From the NCBI GenBank assembly GCA_019455245.1, contig JACFMR010000002.1, forward strand, positions 1 to 64,000: DNA of 64,000 nucleotides. Reading direction: 5' to 3'. The DNA is from Opitutaceae bacterium. GTDB taxonomy: Bacteria > Verrucomicrobiota > Verrucomicrobiia > Opitutales > Opitutaceae. Positions 43,983 to 52,424 of this stretch are shown here, piece after piece. Position numbers and translations under genes: made by a program. The notes under the pieces were generated by a model that did no database searches, was not told the origin of the DNA, and saw only the letters and a list, made by a program, of their open reading frames with translations. Numbering within the stretch: position 1 is the stretch's first letter; each line of letters begins with the position of its first letter.

Positions 43983-46982
43983 TTAGACGACTGACCAACG
44001 GAGGGTAAAAAGCAGGGCTGAGGAGGTTTTTTGCGCGAGGCGTTTTTCGAGGTCGCCGATCATGCGGTCGCGGCGGCCGATGATCTCGTCCTCCACGTCG
44101 AAAATCTGCTGCCGCTGGCGGCGTTTCTTTTTCTCCAAGTCGGCGATCTTTTGCTGGATAGCCTGTTGTTCTTCCAAGGTGGGCGCGGTGCGGGCTTGGC
44201 GGGTGAGCGCTTTGATTTGTTCCTTGGTGTCGGAGAGCGCGCGTTCGGCCCCCGCGAGAGCGTCGTCGGCCCATTTTTCGAGTTTGTCGCGCTCCTCACG
44301 GAAGAAGGTGTTATTGCGCTCCAACGAGGAGCTGACGGTGGCCTCGGCGTGGCGGCGGGCCTCGCGCGCGAGGCGGTCGGACACGGACGGAGCGAGGTCG
44401 GCCGGTGCGGGCGCGGTGCCGGGGGCGAGGTCGCAGTGGAAGAGTTTTTCGAGCGTCTCCTGGTCAAGAGCGGCCCCGGCGTCGTCAAAGCCGCTGAAAA
44501 GCAAGTGCTCCTCGGTGCCTAGAGATTCGATGGCGAGTTTCTGGAGTATGAGCCAACCGGAGCGGCCGCGCAGGGGCTCGACAGCGGCGAGCCGCGCACC
44601 GTAGCCAGAGACATCGAAGGTGACGGCGGCTGGCGCGGGTGTGAGGGCTTTGCCTTGAGCAAGCACCCAATCACCGAGCGGATGGGTGAGGCGGTAGATG
44701 AAATCTGGCAGGACGGCGGGCGTGGTGTCGGTGTCGCTGCGGTCGCGCAGAGGCTTGGTGACAAGGTGATAGGGGCCGGGTTGCAGGCCGGGGACGGGCG
44801 ACGGAGCGAGGCGGAAGGAGTGGGCAGTCTCGTCGAACGCGGCGTGATCGCGGAGCATATGCCGCGTGGTTCGCCAGAAGGCGCGCGACACGCGATCAAG
44901 GCGCTCCTCGGCGGCGGTGAGGGAATCGCGGAGACGGAGCGAAATGTCCTCGTCGAAGTTTTCCAAAACCTCGCGGCGAGTCTCGGCCATGCGGGACTGA
45001 ATAGACGCATCCATCTCCTCGCGGAGGCGCGCAAACGCGGCGTCGATCTCGGCGGGGCTGCGGCAGTCTTGGTAGATGCGCAGGACGCGTTTCTCGAAAT
45101 CTATGCCCGACTCAATGCTGCCGAGCACCTCGTCGGAAGCGCCGAAGACGCCGCGAAAGAGTTGGAATTTCTCGGTGAGGAGTTCGAGGACGCGTTGGTC
45201 GGCGGCGTTCGCCTGATTGAGGAAGTTGATGACCACGACATCGTGCGTCTGGCCATAGCGGTGACAGCGGCCTATGCGCTGCTCGACGCGCTGGGGGTTC
45301 CACGGGAGGTCGTAGTTGATGACTAGGGAGCAGAACTGGAGGTTCACGCCCTCGGCGGCGCTCTCGGTGGCGAGGAGGATCTCACCCTCGTCGCGGAAGT
45401 GTTCGAGGATAGCTTGGCGTTTGTCGGCTACGCGGGAGCCGGAGAGGCGGCCAAGGGGGCGATTCACGGCCTCCCATTTTTCGTAGATTGCCTGCTCGGC
45501 CGGGCCGCCGAGGGACCCATTGAAGAGAACGACTTTGCCGAGGTAACCGGTGGCTTCGAGGAAGCGCAGCAAGTATTCCTGAGTGCGGCGGGACTCGGTG
45601 AAAATGACGGCCTTGCGCCGGGCACCAGAGGCGGCGAGTTGCTCAAAGCCGAGGCGGAGTGCGGTAACGAGGGCGCGGGTCTTTTCGTCGAGTTGCACGG
45701 AGCGCGCCCAGGTGATGAGGCGGTCGAGATCGGCGATCTCGGCATCCAAACGTTCGCGATCGATGGCGGGAGGTTGGCCGGTGGCGGAGGTGGAAAGGGT
45801 CAGAGCGCCGGTGGCCGGAGGGGTGATTGTGGCGAGCTCGGCGGCAGCAGCGTCGGTGTCGGCGGGTTCGTCTCCCTCAGCGACGAGTAGTTCGTCGGCG
45901 ATCAATTCTTCGGCCTCGTCGAGGTAGTCGTCGGAAAGGTCGTCGTCGGCCACGAGTTGTTCCGCTAGATCGGCCGGGGCGTCGAGACCGGCACGGATGT
46001 CCCAAAGGCGCTGGTGAATGGTTTCGAGGGTTCCGGCGACGGCGTAGCTGGAGGACGCGAGGAGCTTGCGGATGACGAGCGTGGTGAGTTCTCGCTGGCG
46101 CTGCGGAAGGGCGTAAGAGTCGGTGCGCTGAAGGAAGGTGGAGATGGCCTCGTAGAGCTTTTGCTCGTTCTCGGCGGGCTTGAACGGGACGGTGAGCGGC
46201 TTGCGTTCCGTGTAGCGGATGTATTCGAGGACTTGGCTGCGAAGGGTGCGCTTGGACCATGCCTTCAGGCGGAGACGCAGCTCCTCGGTGTCGGCGTCCT
46301 TGCTGGCGTAGCGCGAGCGAAAGGTGGCGAGGTCGCCGAAGAGATCGTCGTCGATGAGCTTGGAGAGCCCGTAGAGTTCGAGGAGCGAGTTCTGGAGCGG
46401 AGTGGCGGAGAGGAGGACTTTGCGCACGCCGCCGAGGGAGCGGAGGATGGATTGGCCGAGACGGTTTTTCGGGCGGTAGCAGCCGCGGAGTTTGTGGGCC
46501 TCGTCGATCACGGCGACATCCCAGGGGATGGCGCGGAGCTGGTCCTCGATCTTGCGGGCGTATTGGTAGGAAACGATGACGATGGCGTCGCGGGCGGCGG
46601 GCGTCGGATTACCGGCCTTTACGTCTAGCGCGTAGGAGCGGGCGTCGAGGATGATGGACGGGAGATTGAACTTTTCCCGAAGCTCTAGGCTCCACTGTTT
46701 CCGGAGCGAGGCGGGGCAGACGATGAGGAGACGGCGCTTTTTCTCCGCCCAAAGCTGGCCGAGGATGAGGCTGGCCTCGATAGTTTTGCCCAAGCCGACC
46801 TCGTCAGCGAGAAGCACGCCTTTGACCGTCGGAGAGCGAAAGAAGAAGAGGGCGGCCTCAATCTGGTGCGGATTCAGGTCAACGGCTGCATCAAAGAGAG
46901 AGGTCGATATCTGATCCACGCCTTGGCCAGCGTGTCTGGTGAGTTCATGTGCAAAATAGCATGCATGGTGGTCAGAAATCAC
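43983..46982 (-). CDS. SNF2-family helicase (RapA/DrmD-like)
   Basis: A 999-residue helicase starting with GTG at 46982. Walker A is ADEVGLGKTIEA (about 58-69), motif II AVIDEAHKLRG (about 155), motif III LSATPLQNS (about 190) and motif VI QRIGRCHRYGQ (about 585). An acidic linker (LVADDDLSDDYLDEAEELIADELL) lies between the two helicase lobes, and the C-terminus is a long coiled coil (EEQQAIQQKIADLEKKKRRQRQQ). It resembles the SNF2 helicases of defence operons such as DISARM, but the other DISARM genes are absent. It is the first gene of the six-gene operon and may remodel or translocate DNA for the nucleases. Confidence 0.87.
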   Translation of the reverse strand: MISDHHACYFAHELTRHAGQGVDQISTSLFDAAVDLNPHQIEAALFFFRSPTVKGVLLADEVGLGKTIEASLILGQLWAEKKRRLLIVCPASLRKQWSLELREKFNLPSIILDARSYALDVKAGNPTPAARDAIVIVSYQYARKIEDQLRAIPWDVAVIDEAHKLRGCYRPKNRLGQSILRSLGGVRKVLLSATPLQNSLLELYGLSKLIDDDLFGDLATFRSRYASKDADTEELRLRLKAWSKRTLRSQVLEYIRYTERKPLTVPFKPAENEQKLYEAISTFLQRTDSYALPQRQRELTTLVIRKLLASSSYAVAGTLETIHQRLWDIRAGLDAPADLAEQLVADDDLSDDYLDEAEELIADELLVAEGDEPADTDAAAAELATITPPATGALTLSTSATGQPPAIDRERLDAEIADLDRLITWARSVQLDEKTRALVTALRLGFEQLAASGARRKAVIFTESRRTQEYLLRFLEATGYLGKVVLFNGSLGGPAEQAIYEKWEAVNRPLGRLSGSRVADKRQAILEHFRDEGEILLATESAAEGVNLQFCSLVINYDLPWNPQRVEQRIGRCHRYGQTHDVVVINFLNQANAADQRVLELLTEKFQLFRGVFGASDEVLGSIESGIDFEKRVLRIYQDCRSPAEIDAAFARLREEMDASIQSRMAETRREVLENFDEDISLRLRDSLTAAEERLDRVSRAFWRTTRHMLRDHAAFDETAHSFRLAPSPVPGLQPGPYHLVTKPLRDRSDTDTTPAVLPDFIYRLTHPLGDWVLAQGKALTPAPAAVTFDVSGYGARLAAVEPLRGRSGWLILQKLAIESLGTEEHLLFSGFDDAGAALDQETLEKLFHCDLAPGTAPAPADLAPSVSDRLAREARRHAEATVSSSLERNNTFFREERDKLEKWADDALAGAERALSDTKEQIKALTRQARTAPTLEEQQAIQQKIADLEKKKRRQRQQIFDVEDEIIGRRDRMIGDLEKRLAQKTSSALLFTLRWSVV

Positions 46983-47168
46983 GGGATGAAATGCAGAACA
47001 AAAGACTGCCTATGTAAAACTCGAATATGCTCGTCAGATGGACGCGCGGCCGATGAACACTGCGGGGCGTGTAGTTGGAGGCTCAGCTCGACAGCCACGA
47101 GTATGAGACTTGCCAATCGACCGTATCCATCCCGTTGGAGCCATACGATCAACTTTTGACCGTGACCA
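46983..47168. other. Promoter region of the defence operon
   Basis: This gap must contain the start of the minus-strand SNF2 operon and lies back to back with the Phd/PIN cassette. I could not identify a convincing promoter, and there is no GGACA-type operator. No RNA gene is visible. Confidence 0.4.
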
Positions 47169-47264
47169 TCAATCCGGATGATCACCCAGCGGCAGTTCAT
47201 CCGCCGCGGGTCCGAGGTTGAGGTCCTGCTGGGCCTTGCCCAGTTCGCGTTCCAATTTGCGCCG
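47169..47264 (-). pseudogene. Duplicated 3' end of the 198-residue gene
   Basis: Bases 47185-47264 match 48112-48191 at all but a few of 80 positions. The frame reads RKLERELGKAQQDLNLGPAADEL and ends in a TGA at 47169. This is the C-terminus of the protein at 48096-48692, without its first 165 residues. The two copies enclose the Phd/PIN cassette. Confidence 0.85.
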
Positions 47265-47285
47265 GGTCGGTGTCCTTGACACTGC

Positions 47286-47302
47286 CGGACAATTGTCGGA
47301 CT
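47286..47302. promoter_or_regulatory. Palindromic operator of the Phd/PIN cassette
   Basis: GACAATTGTC (47288-47297) is a perfect palindrome 13 bp before the antitoxin start, embedded in CCGGACAATTGTCGG. A second small repeat GGAC-TTTTT-GTCC abuts the ATG (47298-47310). Antitoxins of this kind repress their own promoter from such sites. Confidence 0.6.
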
Positions 47303-47310
47303 TTTTGTCC

Positions 47311-47661
47311 ATGAGCATTGCCTTCATCACCGCCCGCGAACTTTCCAAGCAACCCGCCCGCGTCCTCGCCCGGGTTAAAAAATCCGGGCCTCAGATCATT
47401 ACGGTCAACGGCCGGCCCACCGCCTACCTTGTCCCCGCCTCCCCCCTGGGCATCGAGTCCGACATTGACGCTCTGCGCGGCCTCCGACTCCGCCAGACGC
47501 TGGCTACCGCCCAGGCTGAAGCCGTGCGCGCCGGCAGCGCCGGGCTCGACATGAACGCCATCGACGCCGAGATCGCCGCCGCCCGCGCTGCCCGGCCCGC
47601 CGCCGCGGCCAAATCCACGCGCCCCGCCCGTAAGTCCGCCGCCCGCAAGCCCACCGCATGA
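47311..47661 (+). CDS. Phd/YefM-type antitoxin
   Basis: A 116-residue antitoxin from the ATG at 47311. The N-terminal MSIAFITARELSKQPARVLARVKKSG and ITVNGRPTAYLVPAS are the prevent-host-death fold that binds the operator. The C-terminus is extended and rich in alanine, lysine and arginine (AARPAAAAKSTRPARKS), longer than most Phd proteins, and probably wraps the toxin or binds DNA. The stop overlaps the toxin start as ATGA. Confidence 0.85.
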   Translation: MSIAFITARELSKQPARVLARVKKSGPQIITVNGRPTAYLVPASPLGIESDIDALRGLRLRQTLATAQAEAVRAGSAGLDMNAIDAEIAAARAARPAAAAKSTRPARKSAARKPTA

Positions 47662-48062
47662 AACCGCGCTGGGTGCTCGACACCAACGTGCTCATCTCCG
47701 CCGCCCTCACCCACAGCGGCGCCTGTGACCTCATACTTCAAGCCATCGCTGACGGGCAGGTTGTGGCCGCTTGGGATTACCCCCTGTTGGCCGAATACCG
47801 CGAGGTCCTCGCCCGGCCGCGTTTCGGTTTTTCGCGTCCGGTGCAGGCCGAAATCCTCGCTTTTTTCGACCTTGACGGACACACCCCGGCCGCCAGCCCA
47901 GTCCCTAGCCTGCCGGATCCGCACGACGAACCCTTCCTCGCCGTCGCCCTGGCCACGCCTGATCGCGTGCTCGTGACCGGCAACACCAAACACTATCCGC
48001 CCGCCAGCCGCTCCGGCGTCGCCGTCCTCACCCCGCGCGAAGCGCTCGCCCGCCTCGGCTGA
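47658..48062 (+). CDS. PIN-domain toxin (COG1569 type)
   Basis: A 134-residue PIN ribonuclease. The first acidic residue is in RWVLDTNVLISAAL, the second in LLAEYREVLARPRF, and later acidic residues are in LPDPHDEPFLAVAL and VLVTGNTKHY. These four positions chelate metal in PIN nucleases. It belongs to the 'putative toxin component, PIN family' group and would cut RNA when the antitoxin is lost. The pair stabilises the island or acts against phage. It has its own promoter and opposite orientation to its neighbours. Confidence 0.87.
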   Translation: MKPRWVLDTNVLISAALTHSGACDLILQAIADGQVVAAWDYPLLAEYREVLARPRFGFSRPVQAEILAFFDLDGHTPAASPVPSLPDPHDEPFLAVALATPDRVLVTGNTKHYPPASRSGVAVLTPREALARLG

Positions 48063-48095
48063 CCCGGCCGGTCAAGCCGAACCCCGCCCTCGCGA

Positions 48096-48692
48096 TCACC
48101 GACCGGCATCCCCCAGCGGCAGTTCATCCGCCGCGGGGCCGAGATTGAGGTCCTGCTGGGCCTTGCCCAGCTCGCGTTCCAATTTGCGCCAGGCGGCCTC
48201 GCCATCCTGACGGAACCACGCCCGCAGCGTGCCCACCGCGGCGGACTCCATCGGCACCTTGCCAATCGTTTCCAGCGTATCGAGCACCGCGGGGCTGAAT
48301 GCCTCCAGCGGGATGCTGAGCACCGTGGCTTTTTGCAGCAGGAAGCGCGGTTCGGGACCGACAAGTTTGGCCAAAGTCCCCTGCCCTTCGCCATAAACGA
48401 CCAAATGCAGGTCGGTGACGACGCCGGTCAATTCGCAGCGTGGCAGATGATCCGGCGTATCGTCATCAAAGAGCGTTTTCTGCCCCGCGGCGTCGGCCGG
48501 TCGCGGCGAATGGGCATCGCCACTGCGGATCAATGCGGCCAAGACGCGACCGGGCACGTTGCGTCCGTGCCGAACGCCGCTCTCCCGCAGGCGCCGCAAG
48601 GCGGTCGGCGTGAGGGCGTAGGCGATGATGCGCTCGCGATCCTTCGAGAGGATTTGCGGAGACTGACCGGCGGTGCTGCGAAAAAGGGCCAT
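48096..48692 (-). CDS. Hypothetical protein of the VWA/DUF932 operon
   Basis: A 198-residue protein with an N-terminal helical region (RERIIAYALTPTALRRLRESGV), a middle beta-rich part (LPRCELTGVVTDLHLVVYGEG) and a C-terminal helix (AWRKLERELGKAQQDLNLG). I do not recognise a family. A truncated duplicate of its end lies at 47169-47264. It is the last gene of a five- or six-gene minus-strand unit headed by the VWA gene. Confidence 0.6.
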   Translation of the reverse strand: MALFRSTAGQSPQILSKDRERIIAYALTPTALRRLRESGVRHGRNVPGRVLAALIRSGDAHSPRPADAAGQKTLFDDDTPDHLPRCELTGVVTDLHLVVYGEGQGTLAKLVGPEPRFLLQKATVLSIPLEAFSPAVLDTLETIGKVPMESAAVGTLRAWFRQDGEAAWRKLERELGKAQQDLNLGPAADELPLGDAGR

Positions 48693-48698
48693 GACCAG

Positions 48699-49013
48699 TC
48701 AGGTAACTTTCGGGGCACCCTCTAGCGGCAGATAGAAGATGGGATGCCCGATTGATTGGGAAAAGTTATGTGATCCATCAACAGAGATGCAGCTATCCGT
48801 TTCCTCATCATACTTGCAGAGGGCGATTTTGCCATTGAGCCAGACGCCAAGGGCAACCTCGTGATGCTGCCAATCGTAAGGAGGATTGTCCGATGGCACC
48901 GTATCGTAGAACTCGGGCGGACGCGCCAGAGTGATTCCAGGCAGGAAAGATCCCCGGGGAGCCCCAGGCCAAACGTGGACGAAAGCAGAAGAATCGGCAG
49001 GTTGGTTGTTCAT
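48699..49013 (-). CDS. Small hypothetical protein
   Basis: A 104-residue protein, six bases after which the 198-residue gene begins. It contains WPGAPRGSFLPGITLARPPEFYD and VALGVWLNGKIALCKYDEE. No motif suggests a function. It is retained here because of its operon position and regular composition. Confidence 0.55.
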   Translation of the reverse strand: MNNQPADSSAFVHVWPGAPRGSFLPGITLARPPEFYDTVPSDNPPYDWQHHEVALGVWLNGKIALCKYDEETDSCISVDGSHNFSQSIGHPIFYLPLEGAPKVT

Positions 49014-49022
49014 TGGTGTGAG

Positions 49023-49478
49023 TCAGTAACTGTAAACCGAGATGAGACTGCCCGCGGTCAGGAGTGAAAGCCGACTTGCCAGTTCCTCCCAGCCGGCTTT
49101 CTCGTCGGGGAAGAGCGGCTGTTGCAGGGTCTTGGCCAGGATGCCCCGCAGTTCACCGATCTGCTCAAAGGTGATGAGTCGGTATTGGACGTTTTCGTAT
49201 TCGTCCAAGGTGCGGGCATCGGTGAAGAAGAAATCGACCAGATCGTCGCAATCGTAGGGCCGTTCATTCCCCATCAGGTCCATGCCCTGCGCGGTCAATT
49301 CCATGCCCAAACTCCAGGCCGGGCTGGCGTCGAGCAACTCATACAAAGCGCGTTGCAGGTCCTCCGTTTGGCGACGGGGCTGGACCTCCGCCACCAGCGA
49401 CATGAACGCGACCGGAAAGCGATCGTCGGGCAGGTAACCGTAGATCGAGACACTGTCGGGGTAAGTGGCGGCAGGCAT
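49023..49478 (-). CDS. Hypothetical protein
   Basis: A 151-residue acidic protein (PDDRFPVAFMSLVAEVQPRRQTEDL, DLVDFFFTDARTLDEYENVQ) ending in SLISVYSY. It has no membrane segments and no recognisable domain. It lies between the DUF932 gene (5 bases) and the 104-residue gene (9 bases), so it is part of the same transcription unit. Confidence 0.58.
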   Translation of the reverse strand: MPAATYPDSVSIYGYLPDDRFPVAFMSLVAEVQPRRQTEDLQRALYELLDASPAWSLGMELTAQGMDLMGNERPYDCDDLVDFFFTDARTLDEYENVQYRLITFEQIGELRGILAKTLQQPLFPDEKAGWEELASRLSLLTAGSLISVYSY

Positions 49479-49483
49479 GGTGA

Positions 49484-50440
49484 TCAGTTGCGTTGGTGAA
49501 TGGCTTTACGCAGGTCGGTGAGATGCGAGGGCCAATCGATGACCGTGGACTTGGCGACAGCGGCGGCCACCAGGCGCAGCCAGAGGCCGGCGCGCTTTTC
49601 CAAGGTCGGGCGGGGGCGCTGGAACGAAGCGATCTCGGGCGGACGGGCGGCAAAATCGGTGACCACATTGAAGACCGCATAGGCATTGGCCCCGAGTTCG
49701 TCCGCATAGCGGTGATGACGGCGGTCGATTTCCTGAGCCCAGACCGTGCGGTCGGACTTTCGCTGGTCGCTGCACCCCGCGAACGGCGGCAGGGTGAGCA
49801 GAGTCTCGATCAAGTTGCGGGCGAGGTCGGGTCCGACGGCCGTGCTCCTGAGCGCACTAACCATGGCGGCAAATTCGCGCCATTTGTCCTCCAGTGAGAT
49901 CGCACGCACCTTGACGTCGAACTCACCCAGCGCAGCGCGTTGGTGCGCGACCACGAGACTGGCCAGATCCTTTTCAAAGATGACCCCGTTCTCGCAATGG
50001 CGACGGATGAACCCGAAATCGAAACGCAGGGCGCGGGTGCCGTTGAAGGAATTGGTGACGCGCAGGAACGGCGTGTAGGGATCCTTCCAGTCACCGCCGG
50101 CGCCGGAAAGGTTGAGCACGTGGGTGCGGTGGTGCAGGTCGATGTTGGCGTGACCGAGGGTCAGGGGGGCACTCACCCGGGCGGGTTCCCACTCGGCGGC
50201 GGCGACGCCGGGGAAGGCCCGGGCACAAACCAAGCGGGCGAGCTTCAGCGCCTCCTGATTGGTGACAATGCGGTAGCTGTTGCTCACCACGCCCAGCACC
50301 CGACCGCTCGGCCGGTGGATGATCGCCTGCTTGTGAGGAATGGTGCGACGCATGACCGCCCCGCCATAGCCCAGCACGGCCTGAATGGGGGCCGTATCCA
50401 CATCAAACATCAGGTCGGCAAAGGTCGGTGGCGTTTTCAT
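49484..50440 (-). CDS. DUF932 (phage/plasmid-type) protein
   Basis: A 318-residue protein; I use the ATG at 50440, while a TTG at 50449 overlaps the upstream stop. The features of DUF932 proteins are visible: an N-terminal HKQAIIHRPSGRVLGVVSNSYRIVTNQEAL, a central FLRVTNSFNGTRALRFDFGFIRRHCENG, and DLARNLIETLLTLPPF. These proteins are common on plasmids and phages near VWA and ATPase genes; their molecular role is not known. Complete length suggests a functional gene. Confidence 0.78.
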   Translation of the reverse strand: MKTPPTFADLMFDVDTAPIQAVLGYGGAVMRRTIPHKQAIIHRPSGRVLGVVSNSYRIVTNQEALKLARLVCARAFPGVAAAEWEPARVSAPLTLGHANIDLHHRTHVLNLSGAGGDWKDPYTPFLRVTNSFNGTRALRFDFGFIRRHCENGVIFEKDLASLVVAHQRAALGEFDVKVRAISLEDKWREFAAMVSALRSTAVGPDLARNLIETLLTLPPFAGCSDQRKSDRTVWAQEIDRRHHRYADELGANAYAVFNVVTDFAARPPEIASFQRPRPTLEKRAGLWLRLVAAAVAKSTVIDWPSHLTDLRKAIHQRN

Positions 50441-50445
50441 GGCGG

Positions 50446-50778
50446 TCAATGGCCGGACAGGCGGTTGGTTTCGTCCCAGATATCGTGGTAAATGTGGATG
50501 CGGTCGGCTTGGTCGGGGCGGGCGGCGATCCGGTTCTTGAAGTTGGGATAGTCAACCGTGTTGCCCAGGACGGTCATCACGCGGGCCAGTTCGGCGGCGG
50601 TAATCGTCAACCGAAAGTGATAATCGGCGTCCGGCGTGGACTCGATGGAAGCTGGCAGGCCAGCCAGCGACCGGAGGTTATCCAAATCGATCTGCCGCCG
50701 GGCGCGGACCAGAAACCGGCCGGGCTGATCCCGATGGGCGACGATGGAGTAGAAACCGTGTTGGGTGTAGAGCCACAT
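50446..50778 (-). CDS. Small hypothetical protein
   Basis: A 110-residue protein (MWLYTQHGFYSIVAHRDQPGRFLVRARRQIDL) with a compact alpha/beta pattern and ADYHFRLTITAAELARVMTVLG near its middle. Small proteins of this layout often accompany DUF932 genes on mobile elements. No activity can be assigned. It follows the VWA gene by 12 bases. Confidence 0.62.
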   Translation of the reverse strand: MWLYTQHGFYSIVAHRDQPGRFLVRARRQIDLDNLRSLAGLPASIESTPDADYHFRLTITAAELARVMTVLGNTVDYPNFKNRIAARPDQADRIHIYHDIWDETNRLSGH

Positions 50779-50790
50779 GATGGGTAAATT

Positions 50791-52173
50791 TCAGGATTGG
50801 GGCCGGGGACTCGCGGGCGGCGTGGCATCAGCATCATCCGCGGGCCGGCGAGGTCGCGGCTTCTTGAACGAGGGCTTGGCCTGCTCTTCGGCCACCCATT
50901 CGTCGGCGCTGCTCATCCGGGCGTAGCTCGCCCGCATGAATTTCAGCTCCTTGCGGGAGCGGACGTAGTCGGTCGTCTCGGTGATTTCGCGCAGGGCCTT
51001 CTTCAACAGTTCAAGCCCATCCGAGACCTTGGCATCGCTGGCGTAGGCATTCAGATGGGCGATGCCATCCTGGAGCAGCTTTTGGGCGCCGGTCAGATCA
51101 CCCTGGTCACGGCACTTCAAGGCCTTCTCCAAGATCTCCGCCGCCTGCTGGGCGGAAACCCATGGCAACGCATCCTCGTTAACCTGCACCTCGGCCGGAT
51201 CCTGCGTGGCGCGAACCCGGATGGTGTGGACTTCGCTGCGCGAGGCGATGCCGCTGGCGCTGATCGCGTCGTAAAGGATTTCGACCTCGGCAATGGCTTC
51301 GCCTTCCAGGCTGGCCGCCGGAGTTGCAGTGCCGGCGAGGAGCGGCATGGGCAGAACCGACAACACGAATACGGCAACCCGGTCCTCCTCCGTCATGAGA
51401 TCGCCCAGCGCATACTCGATGCGGCCGTCGGGCAGCTTGACCTGATTGTAGCCGCCGAGCGACAGGCAGTCGTCGACAAAGTCGAGGGGCTTGAAGCGCA
51501 GGCGCAGGTTCTGCACCGCCACCTGCTGGAGCCCGTCGAGTTCGGCGCTGAAAATCGCGGGTAGTTTCTCAGGGTCGTTGGCGTCGTAAAAGGCGCCGTT
51601 GGTCGCCTGCGCGAGGCTGGCGAGGAGGTCCTCGTCGTAGCCATCACCAAACCCCAGGGTGCTGGTGCGAATGCCGTCGCGTTCCAGGCCGTGGGACACG
51701 ATTTGGCGCACTTGGTGGGGATCAACGATACCGACATTAAGCTGACCATCGGTAAGCAGCATTTGACGACGGACGGTCCCGGCGGGCGCCTGCCGGAGGG
51801 CATCACGACCCAGCGTCCAGCCGCCGGTAAGGTTGGTGGAACCACCCGTCATGATCTGATCGATCCGCTCGCAGACCTTTTGTTTGGAGCGGACCGGCCC
51901 GATGGGGATGACCACCTCCGCGCTGTCGTCGAAGGTGACCAGGCTGAACCAATCCTCCTGGCGGAGATTCTGCACCACGGTCTTGGCGGCGCGGATCGCC
52001 GCGGCCAGGGGCGCCCCCTCCATGGAGCCACTGCGATCGAGCACGAGGGAAAAGGCGATGGACTGTTCCCGGCGGACCGTGGCCGGCGGGGCGGTGAACT
52101 GAAACGCGAGGTGAACGGGCCGGGCGGTGTTGGCGAGGATGGCGCGGTAATCGAGCTGGACGGTGGTCTTCAT
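50791..52173 (-). CDS. VWA-domain protein
   Basis: A 460-residue protein starting at the ATG at 52173; the longer frame to 52254 would run through the operator. The von Willebrand factor A domain has the metal-ion site SLVLDRSGSMEG (about 45-56), MTGGSTNLTGGW (about 110) and LLTDGQLNVG (about 140). The rest includes a linker and a C-terminal helical region with basic residues (KKPRPRRPADD). It heads the operon with the DUF932 and hypothetical genes. A GGACA-N5-TGTCC operator lies 28 bp upstream, so it is probably under WYL control. It may act as a metal-dependent scaffold. Confidence 0.82.
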   Translation of the reverse strand: MKTTVQLDYRAILANTARPVHLAFQFTAPPATVRREQSIAFSLVLDRSGSMEGAPLAAAIRAAKTVVQNLRQEDWFSLVTFDDSAEVVIPIGPVRSKQKVCERIDQIMTGGSTNLTGGWTLGRDALRQAPAGTVRRQMLLTDGQLNVGIVDPHQVRQIVSHGLERDGIRTSTLGFGDGYDEDLLASLAQATNGAFYDANDPEKLPAIFSAELDGLQQVAVQNLRLRFKPLDFVDDCLSLGGYNQVKLPDGRIEYALGDLMTEEDRVAVFVLSVLPMPLLAGTATPAASLEGEAIAEVEILYDAISASGIASRSEVHTIRVRATQDPAEVQVNEDALPWVSAQQAAEILEKALKCRDQGDLTGAQKLLQDGIAHLNAYASDAKVSDGLELLKKALREITETTDYVRSRKELKFMRASYARMSSADEWVAEEQAKPSFKKPRPRRPADDADATPPASPRPQS

Positions 52174-52200
52174 GGGAGAGCCATCATCGCAGACCGGGTC

Positions 52201-52215
52201 GGACAAGGGCTGTCC
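52201..52215. promoter_or_regulatory. WYL-type operator in front of the VWA operon
   Basis: GGACAAGGGCTGTCC is a perfect inverted repeat of GGACA around five bases, identical in its arms and spacing to the site at the WYL gene. Confidence 0.65.
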
Positions 52216-52281
52216 TAACCCAAGGAAACCGATGCACCCTGCCCGTTTGGACATGGAACGGGAGACAGTTCAAACACCCCA

Positions 52282-52310
52282 AGCGACCTTCCGGTGTATT
52301 TGGTGTGTCG
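52282..52310. repeat. Dispersed palindromic site, copy C
   Basis: GCGAC and GTCGC arms enclose sequence resembling copy B (TTCCGG, then TATTT, GGTG and GTCG). It lies between the VWA operon and the AT-rich glycosylase-like genes. Confidence 0.45.
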
Positions 52311-52424
52311 CGACGGCGAAATCGGTCCCGGCCTTATCCGATTCTTTGCGCCCCTTAATATATGAGATGCGACTTCTCCCAACGCGAACGGTAACCTGCC
52401 TATGATAAGACCTTCAAACCGACA

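Noticed and set aside
32313..46982. Calling the operon DISARM or BREX
   Set aside because: DISARM needs DrmA, DrmB and DrmC-type genes and BREX needs BrxC/PglY and PglZ; none is in the window. Only the SNF2 helicase and the methyltransferase are shared in type.
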